The notes under the pieces: model-generated
The model's database searches: none
The model's input: only the letters and a program-made list of their open reading frames with translations
Told to the model about the DNA's origin: nothing
Shown: piece after piece, positions 47,873-53,715 of the stretch
How the letters are laid out: the number at the start of each line of letters is the position of its first letter
Numbering within the stretch: the first letter of the stretch is position 1
Translations under genes and position numbers: made by a program
Assembly (NCBI RefSeq): GCF_001646865.1
Contig: NZ_LRRB01000028.1
Location: forward strand, 1-53,715
Direction: 5' to 3'
Origin: Aldersonia kunmingensis
GTDB taxonomy: Bacteria; Actinomycetota; Actinomycetes; Mycobacteriales; Mycobacteriaceae
Length of the DNA: 53,715 nt

Positions 47873-49381
47873 ATGACCCAGACCATCGAACCCGCCACCT
47901 ACGAAGTGCACCGCGGTGAGGTCACTCCCCTGGTTTCCGAGTCCGACCTCCCCGCCACGGGCCATTTCATCGCCAATCAGTTCACGGCCGACGCCGGACG
48001 TGACCGGATAGATGTCGTCAACCCTGCGGACGGATCGGTTGTCAGTACGGTCATCGTGGGCACCGAGGAAGACGTCGATCGTGCTGTCGCCGCTGCGCTT
48101 GCCGCCCAAAGCGATTGGGCACGATTGGTCCCCAAGGAACGCGCCGAGATCCTGCACCGGATCGCCGACCGGGTCGTAGACAACGCCGACCTGCTGGCAC
48201 GGCTCGAGTCGGCAAACACCGGTAAGCCGTTGCCGGTGTCGCACGACGACATCGCACAAACGATCGACACGTTCCGCTTCATGGCAGGCGCAGCACGGTC
48301 GACAACCTCGCAGGCGGCCGCCACGTACTCCGAAGGCCATCTGTCCGTTGTTTTGCGCGAGCCGCTCGGCGTCATCGGCGTCGTCACCCCGTGGAACTAT
48401 CCCCTGCTCATGGCGGCGTGGAAGATCGCGCCGATCCTCGCGGCCGGCAACACCATGGTGATCAAGCCATCCGAGCAGACACCCCTCACCACGTTGAAAT
48501 TCGCCGAACTCGTCGCGGATCTGCTCCCAGCCGGCGTGTTCAACGTCGTCACCGGCCGCGGCTCGGTCGTTGGTAGCCGCCTGTCCGGGCACCCGCAGAT
48601 CGACATGATCGCCCTGACTGGCTCGGTCGGTAGCGGAAAGGCTGTGGCGCGCAGCGCTTCCGAGTCCCTCAAGCGAGTACACCTCGAGCTCGGCGGCAAG
48701 GCGCCGGTCGTCATCTTCGACGACGCTCGCCTCGACGAAGCCGCCTCGGCGCTGCGCACGGCAGCATTCTGGAACGCGGGCCAGGAATGCGGTGCCGCAT
48801 GCCGGGTACTCGTCCATGAATCGGTCGCGGCCCGGTTTACCGAACTCCTCGTCGAAGCAGTCGGATCTCTCGTGGTGGGTGAACCCGGCGGCGGCGAGAC
48901 CATCGAGATCGGCCCCATGATCTCCGAGGCCCACTACGACCGGGTGTGCGGATATCTCGACCGAGCCCGCGAACAGGGAATCCGCGCCGCGATCGGCGGG
49001 ACACCGCTCCCCGGAGCCGGATACTTCATCGCACCAACCGTTTTCGTCGACGTTCCCGACGGCGCAGAGTGCTCGCGCGAGGAGATTTTCGGACCCGTCG
49101 TGACCATCGAAACGTTCACCGATGAGGACGACGCCATCGCGCGCGCGAACGGCACGCCGTACGGCCTCGCGGCATCGGTGTGGACCGAGAACGCACGCCG
49201 CGCACACGACGTCCCGTCGCGACTGGACTTCGGCACCGTCTGGGTCAACGACCACCTCGTGCTTGCCAGCGAAGTGCCATGGGGTGGCTTCAAGGGATCG
49301 GGCTACGGCCGCGACCTGTCCATCTACGCGCTCGACGACTACTCGCGCACCAAGCATGTGATGCACAACCAGCAACGATGA
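47873..49381 (+). CDS. Aldehyde dehydrogenase, aminobutyraldehyde/betaine-aldehyde type
   Basis: NAD(P)-dependent oxidation of an aldehyde to an acid, 502 residues. Landmarks: VTPWNYPLLMAAWKIAPILAAG near residue 172 with the conserved Asn, IKPSEQTPL near 199, GSVGSGKAVA near 253, the general base in LELGGKAPVV near 275, the catalytic cysteine in GQECGAACR near 309, and EEIFGPVV near 402. The C-terminal NDHLVLASEVPWGGFKGSG resembles gamma-aminobutyraldehyde (PatD) and betaine aldehyde dehydrogenases. ATG 47873 begins the coding part; upstream reading crosses the hairpin. Its stop overlaps the ATG of the second transporter (ATGA). Confidence 0.9.
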   Translation: MTQTIEPATYEVHRGEVTPLVSESDLPATGHFIANQFTADAGRDRIDVVNPADGSVVSTVIVGTEEDVDRAVAAALAAQSDWARLVPKERAEILHRIADRVVDNADLLARLESANTGKPLPVSHDDIAQTIDTFRFMAGAARSTTSQAAATYSEGHLSVVLREPLGVIGVVTPWNYPLLMAAWKIAPILAAGNTMVIKPSEQTPLTTLKFAELVADLLPAGVFNVVTGRGSVVGSRLSGHPQIDMIALTGSVGSGKAVARSASESLKRVHLELGGKAPVVIFDDARLDEAASALRTAAFWNAGQECGAACRVLVHESVAARFTELLVEAVGSLVVGEPGGGETIEIGPMISEAHYDRVCGYLDRAREQGIRAAIGGTPLPGAGYFIAPTVFVDVPDGAECSREEIFGPVVTIETFTDEDDAIARANGTPYGLAASVWTENARRAHDVPSRLDFGTVWVNDHLVLASEVPWGGFKGSGYGRDLSIYALDDYSRTKHVMHNQQR

Positions 49382-50730
49382 CAACCCATCCGTTGGACGA
49401 TGCGCCGCTCGGCGCCTTCCACAAACGTTTGGCGCTGGGTGCATCGGGCGGCCTGTTCCTCGACGGCTATGTCCTGTCGATCATCGGTGCAGCGCTCGTC
49501 CAACTCGACGATCAGTGGCACTTGTCCGCGTCCGAACAGGGCCTGATCGGCGCATCCACGCTCGTCGGAATCCTGATCGGCGCTCTCGTCGGCGGCTCGC
49601 TCATCGACCGCTACGGACGGCGGACGCTCTTCAGGCTCGACCTCATCGCGGTCGTCGCGTGCTCGGTGACGCTGTTCTTCGCACCGAATGTCTGGTGGGT
49701 GATCGCGTTACGCCTGCTGATAGGAACCGCGATCGGCGCCGACTATCCCACCGCGGGGTCGATGCTCTCCGAGTTCGCCCCGCGCAAGTACCGCGGGCCA
49801 CTGTTCGGATTCTTCGTCACCATGTGGTTCGTCGGCGCCGCGACGGCCTACATCGTCGGCGAGGCGCTCTCCCGAACCGGCGAGAGTGGTTGGCGGTGGA
49901 TGCTCGCCAGCGCGGCAGTGCCCGCAACGCTCGTTGTGCTCGCCCGTCTTGGCATGCCGGAATCTCCGCGCTGGCTGGCTGGGAAGCGGCGGTTCGACGA
50001 GGCCAACGTGGCTTTGCAGAAGGTACTGGGAACCGGCGTATCGGTCGCCGACCTCAACGACGAAGTCCACGGGAAGGTGGACCTGCGATCGCTGCTCCGG
50101 TCCGGCTACGGCAAACGCATCGCATTCGTCACCATCTTCTGGACCTGCGCGATCATTCCGTTGTTCGCCATGTATGCCTTCGCGCCGTCCATTCTCGGCG
50201 AGATGGGATTCGAAGGGGATGTTGCACGGCTCGGTTCGGCAGTGATCACTCTGCTGCTCTTGGTCGGTTGCGTGATCGCGGCGTTCTTGGTCAACCGAAT
50301 GGGCCGACGTCCCTTGCTCATTCACAGTTTCTTGTGGTCGGGCATCGCATTGGGACTGATCGGCACATTCTCCGGCGCACCCACCTTCGCCGTAATGGGA
50401 CTGTTCGCGGCCTACGCCCTCCTGATCGGCGGCACGCAGATCATGCAGCAGGTGTACCCCAACGAGCTGTTTCCGACCGAGATACGTGGTGTCGCTGTCG
50501 GTCTCGCCTCGTCGCTGAGTCGTATCGGCGCGGCGTTCGGCACTTTTCTCGTGCCCTGGTCCCTTGTGTCACTCGGGGCCGCCACAACGATGCTCATAGC
50601 CGCAGCCATCACCCTTGCGGGCGCGACTGTTTCGCTGCGCTGGGCGCCGGAGACGCGCGGACTCACACTCGCGGAGAGCGCGGCTCTCGGTCGTCACCCG
50701 ACACCACGGGCCGACGTTCACGCTCGATAG
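49378..50730 (+). CDS. MFS transporter, sugar-porter-like (second paralogue)
   Basis: Twelve-helix transporter of 450 residues, closely related to the protein at 46411 along its whole length: HPLDDAPLGAFHKRLALGA at the start, LIDRYGRRTLF near residue 80, RLLIGTAIGADYPTAGSMLSE near 118, PESPRWLAGKRR near 194, NRMGRRPLL near 303, and YPNELFPTEIRGVAVGLASS near 362. ATG 49378 overlaps the ALDH stop, so it is translated with it. Two paralogues in one operon may import substrate and export product, or take up two related substrates. It converges on the GntR gene. Confidence 0.88.
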   Translation: MTTHPLDDAPLGAFHKRLALGASGGLFLDGYVLSIIGAALVQLDDQWHLSASEQGLIGASTLVGILIGALVGGSLIDRYGRRTLFRLDLIAVVACSVTLFFAPNVWWVIALRLLIGTAIGADYPTAGSMLSEFAPRKYRGPLFGFFVTMWFVGAATAYIVGEALSRTGESGWRWMLASAAVPATLVVLARLGMPESPRWLAGKRRFDEANVALQKVLGTGVSVADLNDEVHGKVDLRSLLRSGYGKRIAFVTIFWTCAIIPLFAMYAFAPSILGEMGFEGDVARLGSAVITLLLLVGCVIAAFLVNRMGRRPLLIHSFLWSGIALGLIGTFSGAPTFAVMGLFAAYALLIGGTQIMQQVYPNELFPTEIRGVAVGLASSLSRIGAAFGTFLVPWSLVSLGAATTMLIAAAITLAGATVSLRWAPETRGLTLAESAALGRHPTPRADVHAR

Positions 50731-50739
50731 CCGGATGTC

Positions 50740-51417
50740 TTACGGAGCGGCCGGCGGCTGTGCCGCCAACAGCCCCTTGATGCGGCTGGTCGCGTCGACG
50801 AGCGATGCGTCGTTGACCGCCGCAGCGGCATCCGCGTCGTTCTTGCGTGCGGCCGCGATCAGATCGAGCTGGTACTTCCACACCGCATCGTCTGCAACCG
50901 AATAGTCTTGTCCGACCAGCTTGTAGGCACGGCTGCGGTTCCACAGTGTGCGAATCAACTCCACCAGAACGGGATTACCCGAGGCCTGGTACAGGATCGT
51001 CAGCAAGGACTCGTCGAGGTCGAGTGAGGCAGCCACCCGCCCCTCGGCCAGCGCCACTCGCATCGCGTCGTAGTCGGCCGCCATCCTGTCGCAATCCTCG
51101 GGAGTAATCCGTTCGGCGCCGGCGCGCGCCGCCTCGACCTCCAGTACGCGGCGAACGTCGTAGACGTGCACGAGCTCCTCGAGCGTCAAGCCCTTCACGA
51201 CCGCACCCTTGTGCGGCGATCGTTCAGCCAGCCCGGCTTCTTCCAGTCGCCGGATTGCCTCGCGTACCGGGAGCACGCTGGTGCCGACCTGCGCCGCGAG
51301 ATCTCGGACCTTCAGCCGTGAACCCGCAGGCAGATCGCCACTCATGATCGCCTCGTAGATCGCCGAGTAGACCTCGTCGGTCAGAAGTGTGGGCTCTGCC
51401 CGCCTGGATATGACCAC
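50740..51417 (-). CDS. GntR-family regulator (FCD/VanR subgroup) without the usual metal-binding histidines
   Basis: A 225-residue regulator. The winged helix occupies residues 12-80 (VYSAIYEAIMSGDLPAGSRL, RDLAAQVGTSVLPVREAIRRL, HKGAVV). The FCD ligand domain fills the rest (VYDVRRVLEVEAARAGAERI, YQASGNPVLVELI). FCD proteins usually bind a metal through three histidines; here the expected positions read DESLL, KYQLDLI and NDASLV, with no histidine. GTG 51417 is the start. A TGTGAT half-site abuts the start codon, and matching operators lie upstream of both flanking plus-strand units. It is therefore the probable repressor of the island. Confidence 0.9.
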   Translation of the reverse strand: MVISRRAEPTLLTDEVYSAIYEAIMSGDLPAGSRLKVRDLAAQVGTSVLPVREAIRRLEEAGLAERSPHKGAVVKGLTLEELVHVYDVRRVLEVEAARAGAERITPEDCDRMAADYDAMRVALAEGRVAASLDLDESLLTILYQASGNPVLVELIRTLWNRSRAYKLVGQDYSVADDAVWKYQLDLIAAARKNDADAAAAVNDASLVDATSRIKGLLAAQPPAAP

Positions 51418-51468
51418 AGATCACATCGTACCGACTGCTGTTTCATGTGATCCAATTAACGCTCACGC

Positions 51469-51497
51469 TTGTGTGATCTGTAATCACATCTTAGACT
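51469..51497 (+). promoter_or_regulatory. Promoter-operator of the amine oxidase unit
   Basis: -35 TTGTGT (51469-51474), 17-bp spacer, -10 TAGACT (51492-51497). The spacer carries TGTGAT-CTGTA-ATCACA (51472-51488). ATCTGTAATCACATCTTAG (51476-51494) differs from the element upstream of the MFS operon at two of 19 positions and sits at the same place between -35 and -10. The predicted transcript would start near 51504. Confidence 0.75.
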
Positions 51498-51503
51498 CAG
51501 GGC

Positions 51504-51641
51504 ATGGAACCGAGTCGTTCAGCCGCATGCTCGAAGGCTGACGGTCGTTCGATTCGGAGATCGGCGCGATTCGGCGCACGCCGGGACTTCCTGTCCCGGG
51601 CGCAGGCAATCCACCGAAACAGTCAGCTCAATTGCTCTTGA
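51504..51641 (+). CDS. Possible leaderless 45-codon leader ORF
   Basis: An open frame whose ATG lies six to seven bases after the proposed -10 TAGACT, so the mRNA could begin at this ATG and be translated without a leader, as often happens in actinobacteria. It encodes an Arg/Ser-rich peptide (MEPSRSAACSKADGRSIRR at its start) with two cysteines and ends 19 bases before the amine oxidase ATG. It may be a regulatory leader peptide or only untranslated leader. No family recognised. Confidence 0.3.
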   Translation: MEPSRSAACSKADGRSIRRSARFGARRDFLSRAQAIHRNSQLNCS

Positions 51642-51660
51642 TCAACGAGGAGGACAGTCC

Positions 51661-53052
51661 ATGAAGGACGTCGTGATCGTCGGAGGCGGTATCGCCGGTC
51701 TGGCCGCCAGTTGGCGGCTTCGCCATTGGGACACTGTCCTGCTCGAATCGGGAGATCGCGTCGGCGGTCGCATCCGGTCGGAGCGCCGCGGGCCGTACTT
51801 CATGAACTGGGGTGGCCACGTCTACGCCGGTGGAAATTCGCGGACCTCATGGCTGCTGAACGACACCGGCGTCGACTCTGTCGCCGTCCCCGGCTCCCTC
51901 TCCGGACTGGCCGTGAACGGCAAGCTGCTGGTGAAGGGCCGTATCGAGAGCTACCCGTTCCGCATTCCGATGTCGTGGTCCTCGCGGATGGGCCTGATGA
52001 AGACAGGCGCGAAAGTCGGTCTCGCCGTTGCCAAATACGCGAAGATCGTCGGGCTCCGCGACGGTGAAGACGAAGCCTCGCGCCAGCAGCGCGTCTACAA
52101 CTTCATGAATGACCGCTCCTTCACCGACTATGTCGGCGAACTCCCGGAAGATGTTGAGGCGCTTTTCAAGCCGACCATCACCCGTTCCTCGGCCGACCTC
52201 GACGAGATCTCTGCCGGCGCCGGCGTCGGATACTTCAGCCTCGTCTGGAACATCGGCGCGGGACTGAGCCAGAGCATTGTCGGCGGACCGTCGACCCTGA
52301 CCGAGAGCATCGCCGCCGCGTTGTCCGATCGCGTGCAACTGAATTCGGCGGTCGAAGAGATCGTGCACAAGAAGAACTCGGTCGTGGTCCGCTATCGCCA
52401 GGCCGGCATCGAGCGCGAAGTCGAAGCCCGCTGCGTCGTACTCGCGACACCCGCGACCGTGAGCCATCGCGTTGCCGTCGACCTCGACGCCGACATCCGC
52501 GACGCGCTCTCGCAGGTCAAGTACGGGCCCTACGTCAGCGCCGCGTTCCTGACCAACGAAACCGAACGGCAGGTCTGGGACGACTCTTACGCCATCGCGA
52601 CACCCAAGCGGTCATTCAACGTGATGCTCAATATGTCGAACGTCGTCCGCGGCTACGAGCGCGAACGGCAGCCCGGCAGCAGCATCATGACCTTCTCCCC
52701 CGCCAGCCTTGCCCGTCAGCTCCTCGAACTCGACGACGACGGAATCCGCGAGACATACCTGCGCGATCTCGACCAGATCCTGCCGGGCTTCTCGGACAAG
52801 GTCGTCGAGGCCGAGATCCAGCGTTGGCCGACCGGCGCGCCGTATTGCTTCCCGGGCCGCGCGAAGCTGCAGCCCACGCTGACCCGGCGCGGTGGCCGTG
52901 TGTTCCTGGCCGGCGATTACCTCGGCACGCTCTACACCGAAACCGCCATCGGCACCGGATTGGCCGCCGCTCAGGACGCACAGAGCCTGCTGGCCACGGA
53001 TCGCCAGCGCGGAATCTCCGCAGCCGAGCTGCCCATGGCCGTCGGCCGTTGA
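51661..53052 (+). CDS. FAD-dependent amine oxidase-like oxidoreductase
   Basis: A 463-residue flavoprotein of the amine oxidase/protoporphyrinogen oxidase superfamily. The FAD dinucleotide motif VVIVGGGIAGLAASWRL is at the extreme N-terminus, followed by LLESGDRVGGRIRSE and NWGGHVYAGG. The central part has the flavin strand RCVVLATPATV near residue 260, and the C-terminal flavin site is GGRVFLAGDYLGTLYTETA near 413, where monoamine oxidases have a GE/GD motif. ATG 51661 follows GAGGAGG. It is not a close match to classical putrescine oxidase as I know it. Oxidation of an amine to an aldehyde would supply the nearby aldehyde dehydrogenase, an inference from context. Confidence 0.85.
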   Translation: MKDVVIVGGGIAGLAASWRLRHWDTVLLESGDRVGGRIRSERRGPYFMNWGGHVYAGGNSRTSWLLNDTGVDSVAVPGSLSGLAVNGKLLVKGRIESYPFRIPMSWSSRMGLMKTGAKVGLAVAKYAKIVGLRDGEDEASRQQRVYNFMNDRSFTDYVGELPEDVEALFKPTITRSSADLDEISAGAGVGYFSLVWNIGAGLSQSIVGGPSTLTESIAAALSDRVQLNSAVEEIVHKKNSVVVRYRQAGIEREVEARCVVLATPATVSHRVAVDLDADIRDALSQVKYGPYVSAAFLTNETERQVWDDSYAIATPKRSFNVMLNMSNVVRGYERERQPGSSIMTFSPASLARQLLELDDDGIRETYLRDLDQILPGFSDKVVEAEIQRWPTGAPYCFPGRAKLQPTLTRRGGRVFLAGDYLGTLYTETAIGTGLAAAQDAQSLLATDRQRGISAAELPMAVGR

Positions 53053-53091
53053 CACCACCAACCTCCCCATACTTCCCACTCAAGGAGAATC

Positions 53092-53715
53092 ATGTCCTCG
53101 CAACTCAGCGGCGTATTAGTCGCGCTCGCAACACCATTCGCAGCCGACGGCCGCATCGATGAGGATCTGCTGCGGCGCCTCGTCGACCGCACCATCGACG
53201 GCGGCGTCGACGGCGTCGTCGCCTGCGGATCGACCGGAGAGTTCGCCGCGATGACCAACGCGGAACGGCGATTCGTCGTCGAGACCGTTATCGACCAGGT
53301 CGCCGGACGTGTCCCCGTCGTCGCCGGAACCGGCGCGGTGAGCACCGCCGAGGCCATCGAACTCACGCGCCACGCCGAGGCCGCAGGCGCATCGGTCGTC
53401 ATGGTCGTCGCGCCCTACTACGAGCCGCTCACCATGGACGAGACCCTCGACTACCTGCGGACTGTCGCGGGCGCCGTGAAGATCCCGGTCATGCTGTACA
53501 ACATGCCCGCCGCAACCGGGGTCAACATGACCCCCGATGTGGTCGGCCAACTCGCCCGCGAGGTCGACAACATCCGCTACATCAAGGACACCAGCGGGGA
53601 TATGGCCCAGGCCGGCCAACTCATTCACAACTACGGCGATGTCATCTCAACCTTCGTTGGCTGGGACAGTTACCTGCTCGCGGCGCTCACCGAGGGAGCC
53701 GCTGGTGTGATGGCT
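53092..53715 (+). CDS. DHDPS/N-acetylneuraminate lyase family protein, C-terminus cut by window edge
   Basis: Class I aldolase-type TIM barrel, first 208 residues only. Family motifs: VALATPFAADGRIDEDLL, the substrate loop ACGSTGEFAAM near residue 45, the catalytic tyrosine in MLYNMPAATGVNM near 138, and the Schiff-base lysine in RYIKDTSGD near 165. The family includes dihydrodipicolinate synthase but also sugar-acid dehydratases, hydroxyproline-pathway deaminases and pyruvate aldolases; a catabolic member is more likely here because it follows an amine oxidase in a regulated unit. ATG 53092 has AAGGAG at good spacing. Confidence 0.85.
   Translation, partial: MSSQLSGVLVALATPFAADGRIDEDLLRRLVDRTIDGGVDGVVACGSTGEFAAMTNAERRFVVETVIDQVAGRVPVVAGTGAVSTAEAIELTRHAEAAGASVVMVVAPYYEPLTMDETLDYLRTVAGAVKIPVMLYNMPAATGVNMTPDVVGQLAREVDNIRYIKDTSGDMAQAGQLIHNYGDVISTFVGWDSYLLAALTEGAAGVMA

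Noticed and set aside
50740-51417. Nearby aldolase taken as lysine-pathway dapA
   Set aside because: The DHDPS-family gene lies in a GntR-controlled unit behind an amine oxidase and away from dapB or lysine genes, so dapA was not assigned.

Overview
The window is high-GC DNA from a mycolic-acid-containing actinomycete, most likely of the Nocardia/Rhodococcus type. The main evidence is gene order. Positions 1.8-36 kb follow the Mycobacterium tuberculosis order glnE-glnA2-caeA-panB-(CHAD)-RNase H/phosphatase-zinc-ribbon-NIF3-cobC-HAD-ptpA-surf1-cobD-ahpE-DUF3052-aceE-mabR-fabD-acpM-kasA-accD6 almost gene for gene (known as Rv2221c-Rv2247 there). FAS-II genes with an AcpM-type carrier, an NDMA-dependent alcohol dehydrogenase and an IdeR-type iron box fit the same group. 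There is no kasB, which argues against Mycobacterium itself. No species is claimed.

Layout. At 1-1.7 kb lies a truncated PAS-SpoIIE phosphatase-HATPase sigma-factor regulator. At 1.8-6.2 kb are glnE and a glutamine synthetase without an adenylylation tyrosine. At 6.3-13.2 kb are a lipoprotein peptidase, panB, proline iminopeptidase, a CHAD protein, small secreted or lipoproteins, a 30-residue peptide gene with a strong terminator, and RNase P RNA (rnpB). At 13.2-21.1 kb is a tightly overlapping minus-strand operon (cobC, NIF3, zinc ribbon, RNase H), diverging from HAD-ptpA-surf1, then cobD. Between cobD and ahpE, 21.1-26.2 kb carries material absent from the M. tuberculosis order: paired palindromic repeats, alanine dehydrogenase, and a mycobactin-type acyl-tail module (mbtM, mbtL / gamma-carbonic-anhydrase-like, mbtK) sharing a divergent region with a good IdeR box, followed by tRNA-Val. 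At 26.3-36.2 kb are ahpE, DUF3052, aceE, mabR and the FAS-II operon, with a palindrome upstream of fabD.

Accessory region, 36.2-53.7 kb: DUF3145, an acyltransferase-3 membrane protein, a serine hydrolase, a third copy of the palindromic repeat, an NDMA-dependent alcohol dehydrogenase, an APH-like kinase, a fused pabAB, and small unknown proteins around tandem repeats. The right end holds what looks like a catabolic island: MFS transporter, aldehyde dehydrogenase, second paralogous MFS transporter, a GntR regulator, a flavin amine oxidase-like enzyme and a DHDPS-family aldolase/lyase running off the edge. The two plus-strand units of this island share a near-identical promoter-operator (TTGYGT, 17-bp spacer, TAG-type -10, with TGTNATCACA inside the spacer). 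This implies one regulon under the local GntR protein; its substrate is unknown.

How the genes work together: glnE/glnA2 serve nitrogen metabolism; panB, cobC, cobD and pabAB serve cofactor synthesis; aceE supplies acetyl-CoA upstream of FAS-II; mbtK/L/M would attach a fatty acyl tail to a siderophore under iron control; the terminal island probably imports and oxidises an amine or an amine-derived aldehyde. No CRISPR array, insertion sequence or prophage was seen.
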